A stretch of DNA of 64,000 bases, from positions 1,779,501 through 1,843,500 of the forward strand of contig NZ_CP004388.1 in assembly GCF_000300235.2 (NCBI RefSeq). Direction: 5' to 3'. The stretch is from Thalassospira xiamenensis M-5 = DSM 17429 (GTDB lineage: Bacteria > Pseudomonadota > Alphaproteobacteria > Rhodospirillales > Thalassospiraceae). Both the position numbers and the translations under genes were made by a program. This document shows positions 33,166 to 41,961 of this stretch, one piece after another (position 1 is the first letter of the stretch; every line of letters begins with the position of its first letter). Under the pieces are notes generated by a model that was given only the letters and a program-made list of their open reading frames with translations, made no database searches and had not been told where the DNA came from.

Positions 33166-35043
33166 TCAATTCCGGCAGGTATAGATTAGAGTTTCGGTAT
33201 GACGGCCACGCAACTGGATTTGTCCGGCTTTTACCACCCGCTCGGGATCGGAAAGGAGATCGCGGGTGCTGTCTGATAGAAGGATGCGGGTTCCCAGTTC
33301 CTTGTTTTCCCGTTCAAGCCGCGACGCGGTGTTCACGGCATCGCCGTGCACGGTAAAGGACAGGCGGGCACTTGCGCCGACATTCCCGGCGATCATGCGC
33401 CCGGTATTCACCCCGCAGCGGCAATGAATGGAAAGTCCGTCGAACTGGCGGGTTTTGACGGCATGCTGAATGGCGATGGCCGAATCAAGGGCCGCATCGG
33501 CATGGTCATGCAATTCATCAAAGGCGTTAAATACCGCAAGAATTGCGCCACCCTGGAACTGGGTAATGATGCCACCATGTTCTTCGATAATGCCGGTCGC
33601 GCAATCAAAATAGGCATTGAGCATCGAGATGATCTGTTGCGGTTCAAGTTCTTCACATAATGTCGTGAAGCCTTCGATATCGACAAACAGGACAGTTGCC
33701 TCGCACTGCTGCGGCGGAAGAACCCCGGAATCGGTTCCCGATGCCAGAAGTTTGCGGGCAATGGAGGCCGGCAGGAATTTACCAAACAGGCTGCTGATCC
33801 GTTCGCGGTCATGGACGGCCTTGATCATGTGATTGAATGATCGTGCGGCATCATCATATTCGCGAATACGGCTGCCTTTAAGGTCGGGGAAATCGTGGTT
33901 TTCGATACCATCTTCCTCAAATGCCCGGGCGGCAGCGGCAAAACGGCGGATCGGTTTGGTAAAGTGACGGGCAATGATCACGGCAACGATGATCGATAGC
34001 AGCAAAACAGTCCCACCCATCACCGATGCCAGAACCAGCCTGTTCCATTCGTCATCAAACAGTTCTTCTTCGAAATGGATCCCGATGATGATCGGCGAGA
34101 AGGGGGTATTCATCATCTGTTTGGTGACGATCATCGAATAGCGGCCATCAAGATCAAGGCCGGACAGGCGAAGGTTTTTGGCTTCGGGGCGTTTTTTGCT
34201 TTCATCGCCAATATCAATGGACTCGGACTTGCCGATATTGGCCAGAACCGGATCGCCGATATCATTGATCGTCGGAAGGGGAATAGGGCTGCGTGCGATA
34301 TCCGCGCCATTTACCAGTGCCGATGCAGCACTATCGCCCCATTCACGAAGACGTGGATGGGCCATGACACGGTTTCCGGCGATCAGGATAAACGGAACAC
34401 CAGGCAAGTCCTCGCGCCCACGGATAAGGCTGTTGGACAGGTTTGACAGTGACAGATACTGGATGAATGTTCCGACGTAGCGGCCGTCCGCAAACAATGG
34501 AATCCAATCAGCAATCACTGTCTGCTTGAAATAGGGGTCCCATCGTGGAAAACCGGTGTGATTAACCGTTGGTCCGCGTAAATGCGCCAGTTCTGAAAAA
34601 ATAACATCATCGCTGGGCAATGTACGGCGGATTTCGCTCATATTTTCGGGATTATAGCCGATAAACTGGCGGTCGCCGGTAATCAGACCATAGGCCATCA
34701 CATCGATTTGCGACGCCGAAAGTGCGCGCATCGCATTGTTCCAGCCATACTGAAAGCTTGGATCCAGAGCGCCACTTGCCACCTGATCGGCGACCCAGAC
34801 CGCACGTTTACCCACATTGTCCATCCGTTCATGCATGGTTCGCTGGACCGATGTCAGGTCCAGATCGCTAAGCATGACCCAAAGGTTGCGGGTGTTTTGA
34901 TAGGCGGCCCCAAGTCCGACATAAAGGGCAATACCGACACCAAGAATGCTGGTGACAGAAAACCCGGCAAGCAGAACAGTCAGGACGGAATATCTGCGTT
35001 TTTCAGCCAATTTTTTGAAAATTCCCGAACAGAGGCTCCCCAA
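33166..35043 (-). CDS. Membrane class III cyclase paralogue 2, second metal Asp replaced by Gly
   Basis: A 625-residue paralogue of the next gene with the same layout: helix 1 near 20-42, extracytoplasmic domain, helix 2 near 336-360, HAMP, and cyclase domain 448-610. The first metal Asp (D455 in LFVDIEGFTT) and N571/R575 (DAVNTASRLE) remain. The second metal Asp, present as QFQGD in the paralogue, is Gly499 here (QFQGGA; codon GGC, one transition from GAC). Loss of this residue normally abolishes cyclase activity, so this copy may be a sensor, a heterodimer partner or a dead enzyme. The TTG at 35043 is a provisional start, 12 nt after the Lrp stop; another TTG at 35010 is possible. It is probably cotranscribed with the Lrp gene (inference). 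Confidence 0.82.
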   Translation of the reverse strand: MGSLCSGIFKKLAEKRRYSVLTVLLAGFSVTSILGVGIALYVGLGAAYQNTRNLWVMLSDLDLTSVQRTMHERMDNVGKRAVWVADQVASGALDPSFQYGWNNAMRALSASQIDVMAYGLITGDRQFIGYNPENMSEIRRTLPSDDVIFSELAHLRGPTVNHTGFPRWDPYFKQTVIADWIPLFADGRYVGTFIQYLSLSNLSNSLIRGREDLPGVPFILIAGNRVMAHPRLREWGDSAASALVNGADIARSPIPLPTINDIGDPVLANIGKSESIDIGDESKKRPEAKNLRLSGLDLDGRYSMIVTKQMMNTPFSPIIIGIHFEEELFDDEWNRLVLASVMGGTVLLLSIIVAVIIARHFTKPIRRFAAAARAFEEDGIENHDFPDLKGSRIREYDDAARSFNHMIKAVHDRERISSLFGKFLPASIARKLLASGTDSGVLPPQQCEATVLFVDIEGFTTLCEELEPQQIISMLNAYFDCATGIIEEHGGIITQFQGGAILAVFNAFDELHDHADAALDSAIAIQHAVKTRQFDGLSIHCRCGVNTGRMIAGNVGASARLSFTVHGDAVNTASRLERENKELGTRILLSDSTRDLLSDPERVVKAGQIQLRGRHTETLIYTCRN

Positions 35044-35055
35044 CCCGGGGGCAGT

Positions 35056-35493
35056 TTATCGTCTATCAAATTTCGTGGAAAGGATGATTGAGCTTGCCGT
35101 GCGTTTAATTCCGGGCAAGGCCCCGATTTGGTCAAGAACGGTATCAAGTTCTTCGGATGTGTCGGCGGCAATTTCGGCGATCAGGTCATATTCACCGGAA
35201 ATCGCAAGGCACCGAATGCAGTGGGTTATTTTCTGAAGCGCGCCGACCACCCCGGCAGACTGTTTCTGTTCGACCTGTATCATGACTTCGGCAAGCAAAA
35301 GCGCACGTGCTTGTTCGCCAAGCTGTATTGTGTATCCGGTTATGAACTTTGCCTTTTCAAGGCGTTCAAGGCGTTCCTGAACAGCACTTCGTGACAGATC
35401 GACATCACGCGCAAGGGCCGCAATCGGGGTGCGGGCGTTTTGTTGCAGCCGGGCGATCAGGCGGCGATCAATGTCATCAATGTTGCGTTTCAT
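35056..35493 (-). CDS. Lrp/AsnC-family transcriptional regulator
   Basis: A 145-residue Lrp/AsnC regulator. The N-terminal helix-turn-helix (DDIDRRLIARLQQNARTPIA, SRSAVQERLERLEK) is followed by the RAM ligand-binding domain (from about residue 65), with CLAISGEYDLIAEI. It is divergent from the lysine/saccharopine dehydrogenase gene, so the dehydrogenase substrate or product may be its effector (inference). The intergenic region carries two palindromes (35507-35524 and 35593-35602). Downstream, 12 nt after its stop, lies cyclase paralogue 2. Confidence 0.9.
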   Translation of the reverse strand: MKRNIDDIDRRLIARLQQNARTPIAALARDVDLSRSAVQERLERLEKAKFITGYTIQLGEQARALLLAEVMIQVEQKQSAGVVGALQKITHCIRCLAISGEYDLIAEIAADTSEELDTVLDQIGALPGIKRTASSIILSTKFDRR

Positions 35494-35506
35494 CGGTGTA
35501 GCCCGT

Positions 35507-35602
35507 GATTTTAACGGTTAAATCATGAGAAATGACAGTATCGCCGGGTTGTAACCGGCAGTCCAGCGGAAGACCATCAAGACAGCATAACAATAACGTT
35601 AT
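35507..35602. promoter_or_regulatory. Divergent promoter with two palindromes (Lrp / dehydrogenase)
   Basis: The imperfect palindrome GATTTTAACGGTTAAATC (35507-35524) begins 14 bp upstream of the Lrp start, and the perfect palindrome ATAACGTTAT (35593-35602) is 69 bp upstream of the dehydrogenase start. Both are candidate Lrp-type operators; Lrp sites are often loosely palindromic and AT-rich. Confidence 0.45.
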
Positions 35603-35670
35603 CAGGGCCATAATCAGGCGGGGCCACGCATCATATGCGGTCAAAGGCGTCAAAATGGGAGTTTGCTGAA

Positions 35671-36753
35671 ATGAAAAAAGTTCTGATCCTTGGGGCAGGT
35701 AAAATCGGTCGTATTGCTGCTGTCATGCTGCGTGAAAGTGGCGAATATGCGGTGACGCTGGCGGATTCCAACGGGCATATGCTTGAAATTTGTGCCAAGG
35801 ATGATGCGGCAACGCTGGTCAAGGTTGATGTCACCGACGAGGCGGCATTGACGGATGTGGCCAAAGGCCATGATGCAATCCTGTCGACCTGTCCGTTTTA
35901 CCTTAATGTCGCGATTGCGCGTGTGGCGCGCAGTGTTGGCGCATCTTATTTTGATGTCACCGAAGATGTTGAAACCACCCGTGCCATTCGTGATATTGCC
36001 AAGGATGCCGATGGGGCGTTTGTGCCGCAATGTGGTTTGGCACCCGGCTTTATTTCAATCGCGGCCCACGATCTTTTCAAGCGGTTTGATAGCGTTCAGA
36101 ACCTGCGTCTTCGTGTCGGTGCCCTGCCGCAAAACCCGACCAACCGGTTGAAATACAACCTGACATGGTCGACAGATGGTCTGATCAACGAATATCTGAA
36201 CCCGTGCGAAGCCATCCACAAGGGTAAGCGGATCGAGGTTCTGCCGCTTGAAGGATATGAGCGTTTCACCATCGATGGCACCGAATACGAGGCATTCAAT
36301 ACATCGGGCGGGGTCGGTGCGCTTTGTGACATGCTGGAAGGCAAGGTCGAAAACCTTGACTACAAGACCGTGCGTTACCCCGGGCATCAGGAAATCCTGA
36401 AAATCCTGATCGAAGACCTTGGGCTTGGCAAGCGCCCCGATCTGATGAAGGAGATCTTTGAAAAGTCGCTACCGATCACAAGTCAGGACGTGATCGTGAT
36501 TTTTGCCGATGCAATTGGTACCCGCGATGGCGAGCTTTGCGAGGAAAACTTTATCCGCAAGGTTCATGGCACGGCAATCGGTGGCAGGAACTGGTCGGCG
36601 ATCCAGATCACGACGTCGGCCGGGCTTTGTGCGGTGATGGATATGGTCCTGACCGGCAAACTGGCGGGCAAGGGATATATCCGGCAGGAACAGGTTTCGC
36701 TTGATGATTTTCTTGCCAACCGTTTCGGCCATTACTTCAGCCACGAGGATTGA
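35671..36753 (+). CDS. Saccharopine dehydrogenase / lysine 6-dehydrogenase family protein
   Basis: A 360-residue NAD(P)-dependent oxidoreductase. The Rossmann nucleotide-binding motif is at the start (KVLILGAGKIGR, then TLADSN), and CGLAPGFISIAAHDLF with the later NLTWSTDGLINEYL are family features. The closest type is lysine 6-dehydrogenase or saccharopine dehydrogenase of alphaproteobacterial lysine degradation; lysine 6-dehydrogenase oxidises the epsilon-amino group to a semialdehyde. The ATG at 35671 gives the glycine-rich motif at the N-terminus; the frame opens at 35635. Divergence from an Lrp regulator supports an amino-acid catabolic role. The exact substrate is uncertain. Confidence 0.82.
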   Translation: MKKVLILGAGKIGRIAAVMLRESGEYAVTLADSNGHMLEICAKDDAATLVKVDVTDEAALTDVAKGHDAILSTCPFYLNVAIARVARSVGASYFDVTEDVETTRAIRDIAKDADGAFVPQCGLAPGFISIAAHDLFKRFDSVQNLRLRVGALPQNPTNRLKYNLTWSTDGLINEYLNPCEAIHKGKRIEVLPLEGYERFTIDGTEYEAFNTSGGVGALCDMLEGKVENLDYKTVRYPGHQEILKILIEDLGLGKRPDLMKEIFEKSLPITSQDVIVIFADAIGTRDGELCEENFIRKVHGTAIGGRNWSAIQITTSAGLCAVMDMVLTGKLAGKGYIRQEQVSLDDFLANRFGHYFSHED

Positions 36754-36798
36754 TGAATAACCCCCGCATCATGCTTTTTGGTATGATGACAAACTTTG

Positions 36799-36830
36799 CC
36801 ATCCGGTCTTGCCAGGCCGGGTGGTTTTTT
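36799..36830 (+). terminator. Rho-independent terminator after dehydrogenase gene
   Basis: CCATCCGG pairs with CCGGGTGG (one G-T pair) over a 10-nt loop and is followed by six T's and GTG. It lies 45 bp after the stop codon. Confidence 0.87.
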
Positions 36831-36925
36831 GTGTGTGCTTGCCATAGTCAGAGCCCATATTTTGTGGCAAAGACGTGGTTTGTTAACGCTTGGCGCCTAT
36901 GGTGGCGGATTAAACAAACTCTCGG

Positions 36926-39352
36926 GTGGCGATACGATCCTTGTCTGATCTTGGCGAGATGTTCCGGTTTGCAATCGACCTGTTTGAAACGGGTCAACTG
37001 GCGGAGGCAGAAAGCGCCTGCCGCAAGATGACGCTTGCCTATCCGCAGGCGGCAGAAGCCATGCATCTTGCCGGTCTGGTGGCGATGAAACAGGGCAATG
37101 GCGATATCGCTGCCGAACGCATGGGCCGGGCTGCAATCGCGGACGCTAATAACGCTGAAATCCAGCACGACCATGCGCAGGCGTTAAAGGCAGTCGGAAA
37201 ATTGCGCGAAGCCGTTGGTGCGTTCAAGCGCGCGATTCGCCTATGCCCCGATTCCCCCGCACTTTATTGCAATATCGCCAATACCTATCGCCAGCTTGAT
37301 GAACTTGAACTGGCGCATGAAAATTACATGCTGGCCCTTCGACTGGCACCCGATGTTGCCGAAATTCATGCCAATCTTGGGGCATGCCAGTATGCCATGG
37401 GGGATATCGCCGGGGCGGAGGAATCCTGCACAACCGCGCTCAGGCTGCGTGATGATATCGTCAATGCACTTGTGCTTATGGGGCAGATCCGGCTTGATCA
37501 GGGGCGAACGGTTTCGGCATCCGAACCCCTTTTGCGCGCCCTTGAATTGCAGCCGGGACATCAGCGCGCCCTGACGGCCTATGGCGATGCGCTTTTCCGA
37601 CTGGGACAGTTTGCCGGGGCGCTGCATTGCCTGCGTCAGGTTCTGGCACTTGATCCGCAGGATGCCGGGGCGCGGCGGACGCTTGCACTGTTGTATTTGC
37701 GAACCGGGCAGGGGACCGAGGCGATTGGTGCGCTTGAAGCACTTTTGAATGCAAATCCCAACGATCCCGAACTTCTTTTGATGATGGGCGAGGCATTAAG
37801 CCTTGCCGGACGTCACAGCGAAGCAGTCGAGCGATTTGGGGCGTCGATTGGTGCGGGTGGTGGCGATGACGCCGTGTTCCGTCTTGCGGTCGAACTGGCG
37901 GAAGAAGGCGACGCGGCATCGGCCCAATCGGTTTTGCAGAACGCCATTGATCGCAAGATTGCGATTGGGGAAAATACGGCGTTGTTCCGAACGGCCCGCC
38001 GATTGCTGTTTGCGCCGGTCCCGGCCGATCTGGCGGCACAGAATGACGAAGTTGTTCGTGATCTTCTCGACGATACGCTTGATGACGATGATCTTGACCT
38101 TGATCTTGGCCAAAGTGACCTGATCGATCCGATTACCCTGACACGGTTCCCGCCGGTATGGCGTGCGGCCCTTCGTCCCGAAGGCGATGCACAATTGCGT
38201 GCAGTTGGTCATTATTGGGAACGGTTGGTTTCAGGTTATGACGTGCCTCATGTTGCGGCGCGAACCCGGCCAAAGGGTGGCAAGGTCCGGCTTGGCGTTG
38301 TATCGGCCAATATGCGCGATAATGGTATTGGTCGATGGATTGCGGGGCTGGTCCGGGCGATTGACCGGGACCGTTTTGATATTACGGTTATCCGCCCGCC
38401 ACTGGGCGAGGATGACATTACCGCCCGCATCGACGCCGAGGCCGATCTGGTAGTGCCATTGCCGCTTGATCCGTTGCATTCGGCGCGCGTGATTGCGGGC
38501 CTTGACCTTGACGTTTTGCATTATGCTGATCCACAGGCCGATGCTTATACGATGTTGCTGGCAAGCTGGCGTCTGGCACCGTTGCAAATTGCCGGTGGCG
38601 GGATTGCCGCGACGACCGGGCTTGCAAATATTGACTGCCACCTGATTGCCGAGGATTGGGAAACCGCGGGCGGTGAAACCCGCTTTAGCGAGGAATTGAT
38701 CCGTCTGCCCGGATTGTTTGTCAATGCAACACGGCCCGATGAGATCACCTTGTCGCCGGGCGATTTGCAGCGCCGCTGGCGGATTGATCAGGATCGGAAT
38801 ACCTATCTTTGCCCGCAGCCGCTTGATGTTCTGACGGCTGATTTTGATCCGCTGATTGCCGAAATCCTGCGTCTTGATGAAACCGCCGAACTTTTGCTGA
38901 TCGCACCGGAACGCGATAGCTGGGACGCGGCATGGGGGCGGCGGTTTGCTCTTAACTATGCCGATGTCGCCGGACGCATGCGGTTTGTTTCGGTGCATAG
39001 TCGTGCAGATCTTCATTCCCTCCTATGTGCGGTGGATGTGGTTCTTGAAAGTCCGGCATGGAACGATGCGATGCTGGCGTTTGACTGCCTTGGTCTTGGT
39101 GTGCCGCTGGTGACCTTGCCGGGCAAGGGCGCACGCTCACGGCGTAGCCATACCTGCTATCGCCAGATTTCGGTTTTTGATTGCGTTGCCTATCATTCGG
39201 CGGATTACGTTGAAACCGCCCTGACACTGGCAACAGATAAAAGGCGACGTTCGGTGGTTTCACAGGCCATTCGCAATCGTGCCCATGTCCTGTTCGGGCA
39301 ACGGTCGTCTTTTGAAACCTATATGAACTTCCTTGAAGATCGGGCTGCTTGA
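36926..39352 (+). CDS. TPR protein with SPINDLY/GT41-like C-terminal domain
   Basis: A large 808-residue protein. Residues 1-340 are tetratricopeptide repeats (roughly nine; for example ALYCNIANTYRQLDELELAHENYMLAL). A variable acidic linker (DDTLDDDDLDLDLGQSD) follows, and from about 430 the sequence resembles the two-lobed glycosyltransferase 41 fold: KVRLGVVSANMRDNGIGRW and, near the end, LGLGVPLVTLPGKGARSRRS. Such proteins transfer GlcNAc or other sugars to proteins, or make glycans. The catalytic residues are not secure; the usual GGT-type substrate loop is replaced by SPAWNDAMLAFD. GTG at 36926 is a provisional start; an ATG at 36959 (MFRFAIDLF) is also possible. Not in an operon. Confidence 0.78.
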   Translation: MAIRSLSDLGEMFRFAIDLFETGQLAEAESACRKMTLAYPQAAEAMHLAGLVAMKQGNGDIAAERMGRAAIADANNAEIQHDHAQALKAVGKLREAVGAFKRAIRLCPDSPALYCNIANTYRQLDELELAHENYMLALRLAPDVAEIHANLGACQYAMGDIAGAEESCTTALRLRDDIVNALVLMGQIRLDQGRTVSASEPLLRALELQPGHQRALTAYGDALFRLGQFAGALHCLRQVLALDPQDAGARRTLALLYLRTGQGTEAIGALEALLNANPNDPELLLMMGEALSLAGRHSEAVERFGASIGAGGGDDAVFRLAVELAEEGDAASAQSVLQNAIDRKIAIGENTALFRTARRLLFAPVPADLAAQNDEVVRDLLDDTLDDDDLDLDLGQSDLIDPITLTRFPPVWRAALRPEGDAQLRAVGHYWERLVSGYDVPHVAARTRPKGGKVRLGVVSANMRDNGIGRWIAGLVRAIDRDRFDITVIRPPLGEDDITARIDAEADLVVPLPLDPLHSARVIAGLDLDVLHYADPQADAYTMLLASWRLAPLQIAGGGIAATTGLANIDCHLIAEDWETAGGETRFSEELIRLPGLFVNATRPDEITLSPGDLQRRWRIDQDRNTYLCPQPLDVLTADFDPLIAEILRLDETAELLLIAPERDSWDAAWGRRFALNYADVAGRMRFVSVHSRADLHSLLCAVDVVLESPAWNDAMLAFDCLGLGVPLVTLPGKGARSRRSHTCYRQISVFDCVAYHSADYVETALTLATDKRRRSVVSQAIRNRAHVLFGQRSSFETYMNFLEDRAA

Positions 39353-39369
39353 TAAGCTTGTTGCCCCAT

Positions 39370-39404
39370 AAGCAAAGCCTGACAACTGCCTGGCTTTGCT
39401 TTGT
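39370..39404 (+). terminator. Terminator after the TPR gene
   Basis: AAGCAAAGCC pairs perfectly with GGCTTTGCTT over a 12-nt loop, followed by TGTCTGG. It separates the TPR gene from a convergent universal-stress gene. Confidence 0.75.
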
Positions 39405-39415
39405 CTGGCTAGGGC

Positions 39416-39922
39416 TCAGCTGAGCGCGTCGATATCGGCTTCTGACAGGGCCGCTGGCACGATGGTCAATGGCAGGCGCAATTGACCAACCACATCTCGG
39501 TTGGTCAATGCGGTGATCAGTGGGCCTGGGCCGTCGCTGTTGGTGCCTGCGGCCAGAACCAGAATGGAAATCTGTTCTTCTTCGTCGAGCAAATTCAGAA
39601 GTTCGTCTTTCAGGCGTCCTTCGCGAATGAACAGAAGCGGCATGGAGCCGGTCTGTTCATGGACATAGGCGGCCAGTTCGTTGACGCGTGCTTCGGCGTT
39701 TTCGCGCGCTTCTTCCTGCATCAGATCGCCAACTGCCATCCAGTGCTGGAATTCAGCAGGTTGAATGACGCTTAGCAGCGCGACACGCCCCCCGGTATGC
39801 TGCGCACGGCGACAGGCATAGCGAAGCGCCTTGGTCATTTCGTCACTATCGTCGACCACAACAAGGAACGTGCGATCCGTGGTGGCAGTACGCAGTTCGC
39901 GGTCGGCATCAAATGAATTCAT
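39416..39922 (-). CDS. Universal stress protein family protein
   Basis: A 168-residue UspA-fold protein. The core FLVVVDDSDEMTKALRYACRRA is the first strand-helix of the family, and the C-terminal ILVLAAGTNSDGPGPLITAL to LPLTIVPA matches the ATP-site region in weakened form (the G-2x-G-9x-G-S/T pattern is incomplete). These proteins help cells survive starvation and oxidative stress. The ATG at 39922 has AGGACAGGACGAC upstream; the open frame extends 33 residues further with an unrelated sequence. It is monocistronic and convergent with the TPR gene. Confidence 0.85.
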   Translation of the reverse strand: MNSFDADRELRTATTDRTFLVVVDDSDEMTKALRYACRRAQHTGGRVALLSVIQPAEFQHWMAVGDLMQEEARENAEARVNELAAYVHEQTGSMPLLFIREGRLKDELLNLLDEEEQISILVLAAGTNSDGPGPLITALTNRDVVGQLRLPLTIVPAALSEADIDALS

Positions 39923-40161
39923 GTCGTCCTGTCCTGAATAAAATGGGTTCCGGGTGAATGGGCACCAACGTGCGGGGCGAGGCGCAATCAAGCCGGACAG
40001 ACAAAGTTTGCCGTAATTCAAGGCCGGTTTCCAAGCTATTTTTCAAGCATTCCGACAAAGAAAATATCTTTACGCAACTGCAAAACGCGATGGTGCATGT
40101 GAGAAAATCCCCAGATGAAAGGGACCATTCGCAAAAGTTCAATCAGTGATTGGAGCCCGGA

Positions 40162-40920
40162 TTAGCGTTTGCGGAAGGCGACGCTTGCGATCCAGCCGGC
40201 ACCGATCGCAATGATGACGGCGATGATGCCATAAAGTGCCGAATAACGATGGGCGAAGTCATAAACTTCTGCGCTTACACCGGTTTTTGATACGACCAGC
40301 GGCGTTGTTTTAACGCTGGCAATGCGTCCGTCACGGATGAGATAGACATTGATGGTGTAGGTACCGGTCGGGGTATTGGCCGGAAAATGGATATCGGTCC
40401 GGAAAAGCTGATTGGACAGGAAGCTGATTTTGGCCGGGCGCTGGTTGAAAAGGCCGGCCGCGCGCATGTTGCGCAGCAGGGCATCTCGATAATCGCTGCT
40501 GTTGCGATCCTTGTCGTCTATTTCAGTGACAAAGCGTTGATGTTCAAGCCCGATACGGTAATCGTTGTAAAGCTGGGAATTGGCGATGATTTCCATCGGC
40601 CGGTTCGATGCGCTGGCATAATAGGCGGGCACATTGCGGAATGTGGCGCTTTCGCTGTTGACCCAGATGCCAACTTTCCGTTCCTTGCGCCGCACGACCA
40701 TATCCTGATCAGGACCCTTGACCGTCACGATCACATCGCCTTCGCTTTGCACGGCACCAAACAACAGAACATCGGTGCCGGTAAAGCCGGTGGTAATGGC
40801 GACCAGGTGGTTGGAAAGATCGACTACCAGTGCTTCGGAGCGCGCGCGTTCAGGCGCGGCCACGGCCAGCACCGCTGCAACGGCCAGCAGTGTGCGGATG
40901 ATCGCGCCCGATTTGTGCAT
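40162..40920 (-). CDS. PF09608/TIGR02186 alphaproteobacterial membrane protein
   Basis: A 252-residue secreted or membrane-anchored protein. A signal peptide covers the first 28 residues (MHKSGAIIRTLLAVAAVLAV). The central segment (ALVVDLSNHLVAITTGFTGTDVLLFGA) is the signature of the family named Alph_Pro_TM, restricted to alphaproteobacteria. A single transmembrane helix lies near residues 225-247. The ATG at 40920 overlaps the TauE/SafE stop by one base (TAATG) and has GGAGAATTTGTA in front, so the two are translationally coupled. The function is unknown; pairing with TauE/SafE implies a role in sulfur-compound or sulfite transport (inference). Confidence 0.87.
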   Translation of the reverse strand: MHKSGAIIRTLLAVAAVLAVAAPERARSEALVVDLSNHLVAITTGFTGTDVLLFGAVQSEGDVIVTVKGPDQDMVVRRKERKVGIWVNSESATFRNVPAYYASASNRPMEIIANSQLYNDYRIGLEHQRFVTEIDDKDRNSSDYRDALLRNMRAAGLFNQRPAKISFLSNQLFRTDIHFPANTPTGTYTINVYLIRDGRIASVKTTPLVVSKTGVSAEVYDFAHRYSALYGIIAVIIAIGAGWIASVAFRKR

Positions 40921-41843
40921 TACAAATTCTCCGGCGCGACGGAATACAGTTCGGTCGGCGTGATCACCAGATCGAACAGAAGTTTCAGGCAAACCGAAAG
41001 TACCAGAAGCCCCAGCATTGCGCGCAAATGCTCTGCCTTAAGCCGCGATCCGAATTGCGCGCCAAATTGCGCCCCGATGACCCCGCCAATCAAAAGAAGG
41101 ATGGCAAGGGCGACATCGACGGTCTGTGTCTGGATTGATTGCAGGAAGGTGACGTTTGCCGTCACAAAAATGATCTGGAACAGCGACGTCCCGATAACGA
41201 CACTGGTCGGCATGCCAAGGATATAGATCATGGCCGGAACCATGACAAACCCGCCACCAACCCCCATCAGAGCTGTCAATAATCCGACAAAGAGCCCGAC
41301 AAGAAGCGGCAGTAATGCGCTGATATAAAGGCCCGAGCGATAAAACCGCATTTTAAATGGAAGGCCATGCACGAAGCTGTGCTGGTGCTTTTTGGTGCGG
41401 CGGAGCTGCCCGCCGCGGCGTCGGGTACGGAAAATGGCGCGCGATGCTTCGATCAGCATCATACCGCCAATGATCCCCAAAAAGATCACATAGCAAAGCG
41501 AAATGACCAGATCGATCTGGCCCAGGGAACGTAACCATGCAAAGACCCAAACCCCGGCGGTCGATCCGGCAATACCACCCGCAAGCAGCACGAGGCCCAT
41601 TTTAAGATCGACATTGCCGCGTCGCCAATGGGCAAAAACCCCGGAAACAGAGGATGCTACGATCTGGTTTGCCGCGGTGGCAACCGATACTGCGGGGGGG
41701 ATTCCGTAAAAAATCAAAAGCGGCGTGATCAGAAATCCGCCGCCAACGCCGAACAATCCGGACAAAAATCCGACGCCGCCGCCAAGCCCCAATATCAGAA
41801 AAATGTTTACCGACATCTCGGCAATAGGCAGATAGATTTGCAT
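40920..41843 (-). CDS. TauE/SafE family sulfur-anion permease
   Basis: A 307-residue inner-membrane protein of the TauE/SafE/YfcA family with about eight helices. Both half-repeats carry the diagnostic Gly-rich turns: GFLSGLFGVGGGFLITPLLI and LLTALMGVGGGFVMVPAMIY. A cytoplasmic basic loop (RTRRRGGQLRRTKKHQHS) separates them. Family members export or import sulfite, sulfoacetate or other C1-C3 sulfonates. It is translated together with the PF09608 protein and is divergent from tusA. An alternative start lies ten codons later (MSVNIFL). Confidence 0.88.
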   Translation of the reverse strand: MQIYLPIAEMSVNIFLILGLGGGVGFLSGLFGVGGGFLITPLLIFYGIPPAVSVATAANQIVASSVSGVFAHWRRGNVDLKMGLVLLAGGIAGSTAGVWVFAWLRSLGQIDLVISLCYVIFLGIIGGMMLIEASRAIFRTRRRGGQLRRTKKHQHSFVHGLPFKMRFYRSGLYISALLPLLVGLFVGLLTALMGVGGGFVMVPAMIYILGMPTSVVIGTSLFQIIFVTANVTFLQSIQTQTVDVALAILLLIGGVIGAQFGAQFGSRLKAEHLRAMLGLLVLSVCLKLLFDLVITPTELYSVAPENL

Positions 41844-41892
41844 TGCGGGCGGGCATCAGCGTTTGATTGATTCTGGAAAATCAGTCTAACAT

Positions 41893-41933
41893 ATTGTGCA
41901 AATGCAACAATCGCCAATTCACGGATTGGCGAT
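41893..41933. promoter_or_regulatory. Palindromes in the TauE / tusA divergent promoter
   Basis: Two inverted repeats sit side by side: ATTGTGCAAATGCAACAAT (41893-41911, imperfect centre) and ATCGCCAAT-N6-ATTGGCGAT (41910-41933, perfect 9-bp arms). Either could be an operator for both divergent genes or a hairpin in the tusA leader. Confidence 0.45.
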
Positions 41934-41961
41934 GATTATCCCGATTTTTATAAGGTTTTTC

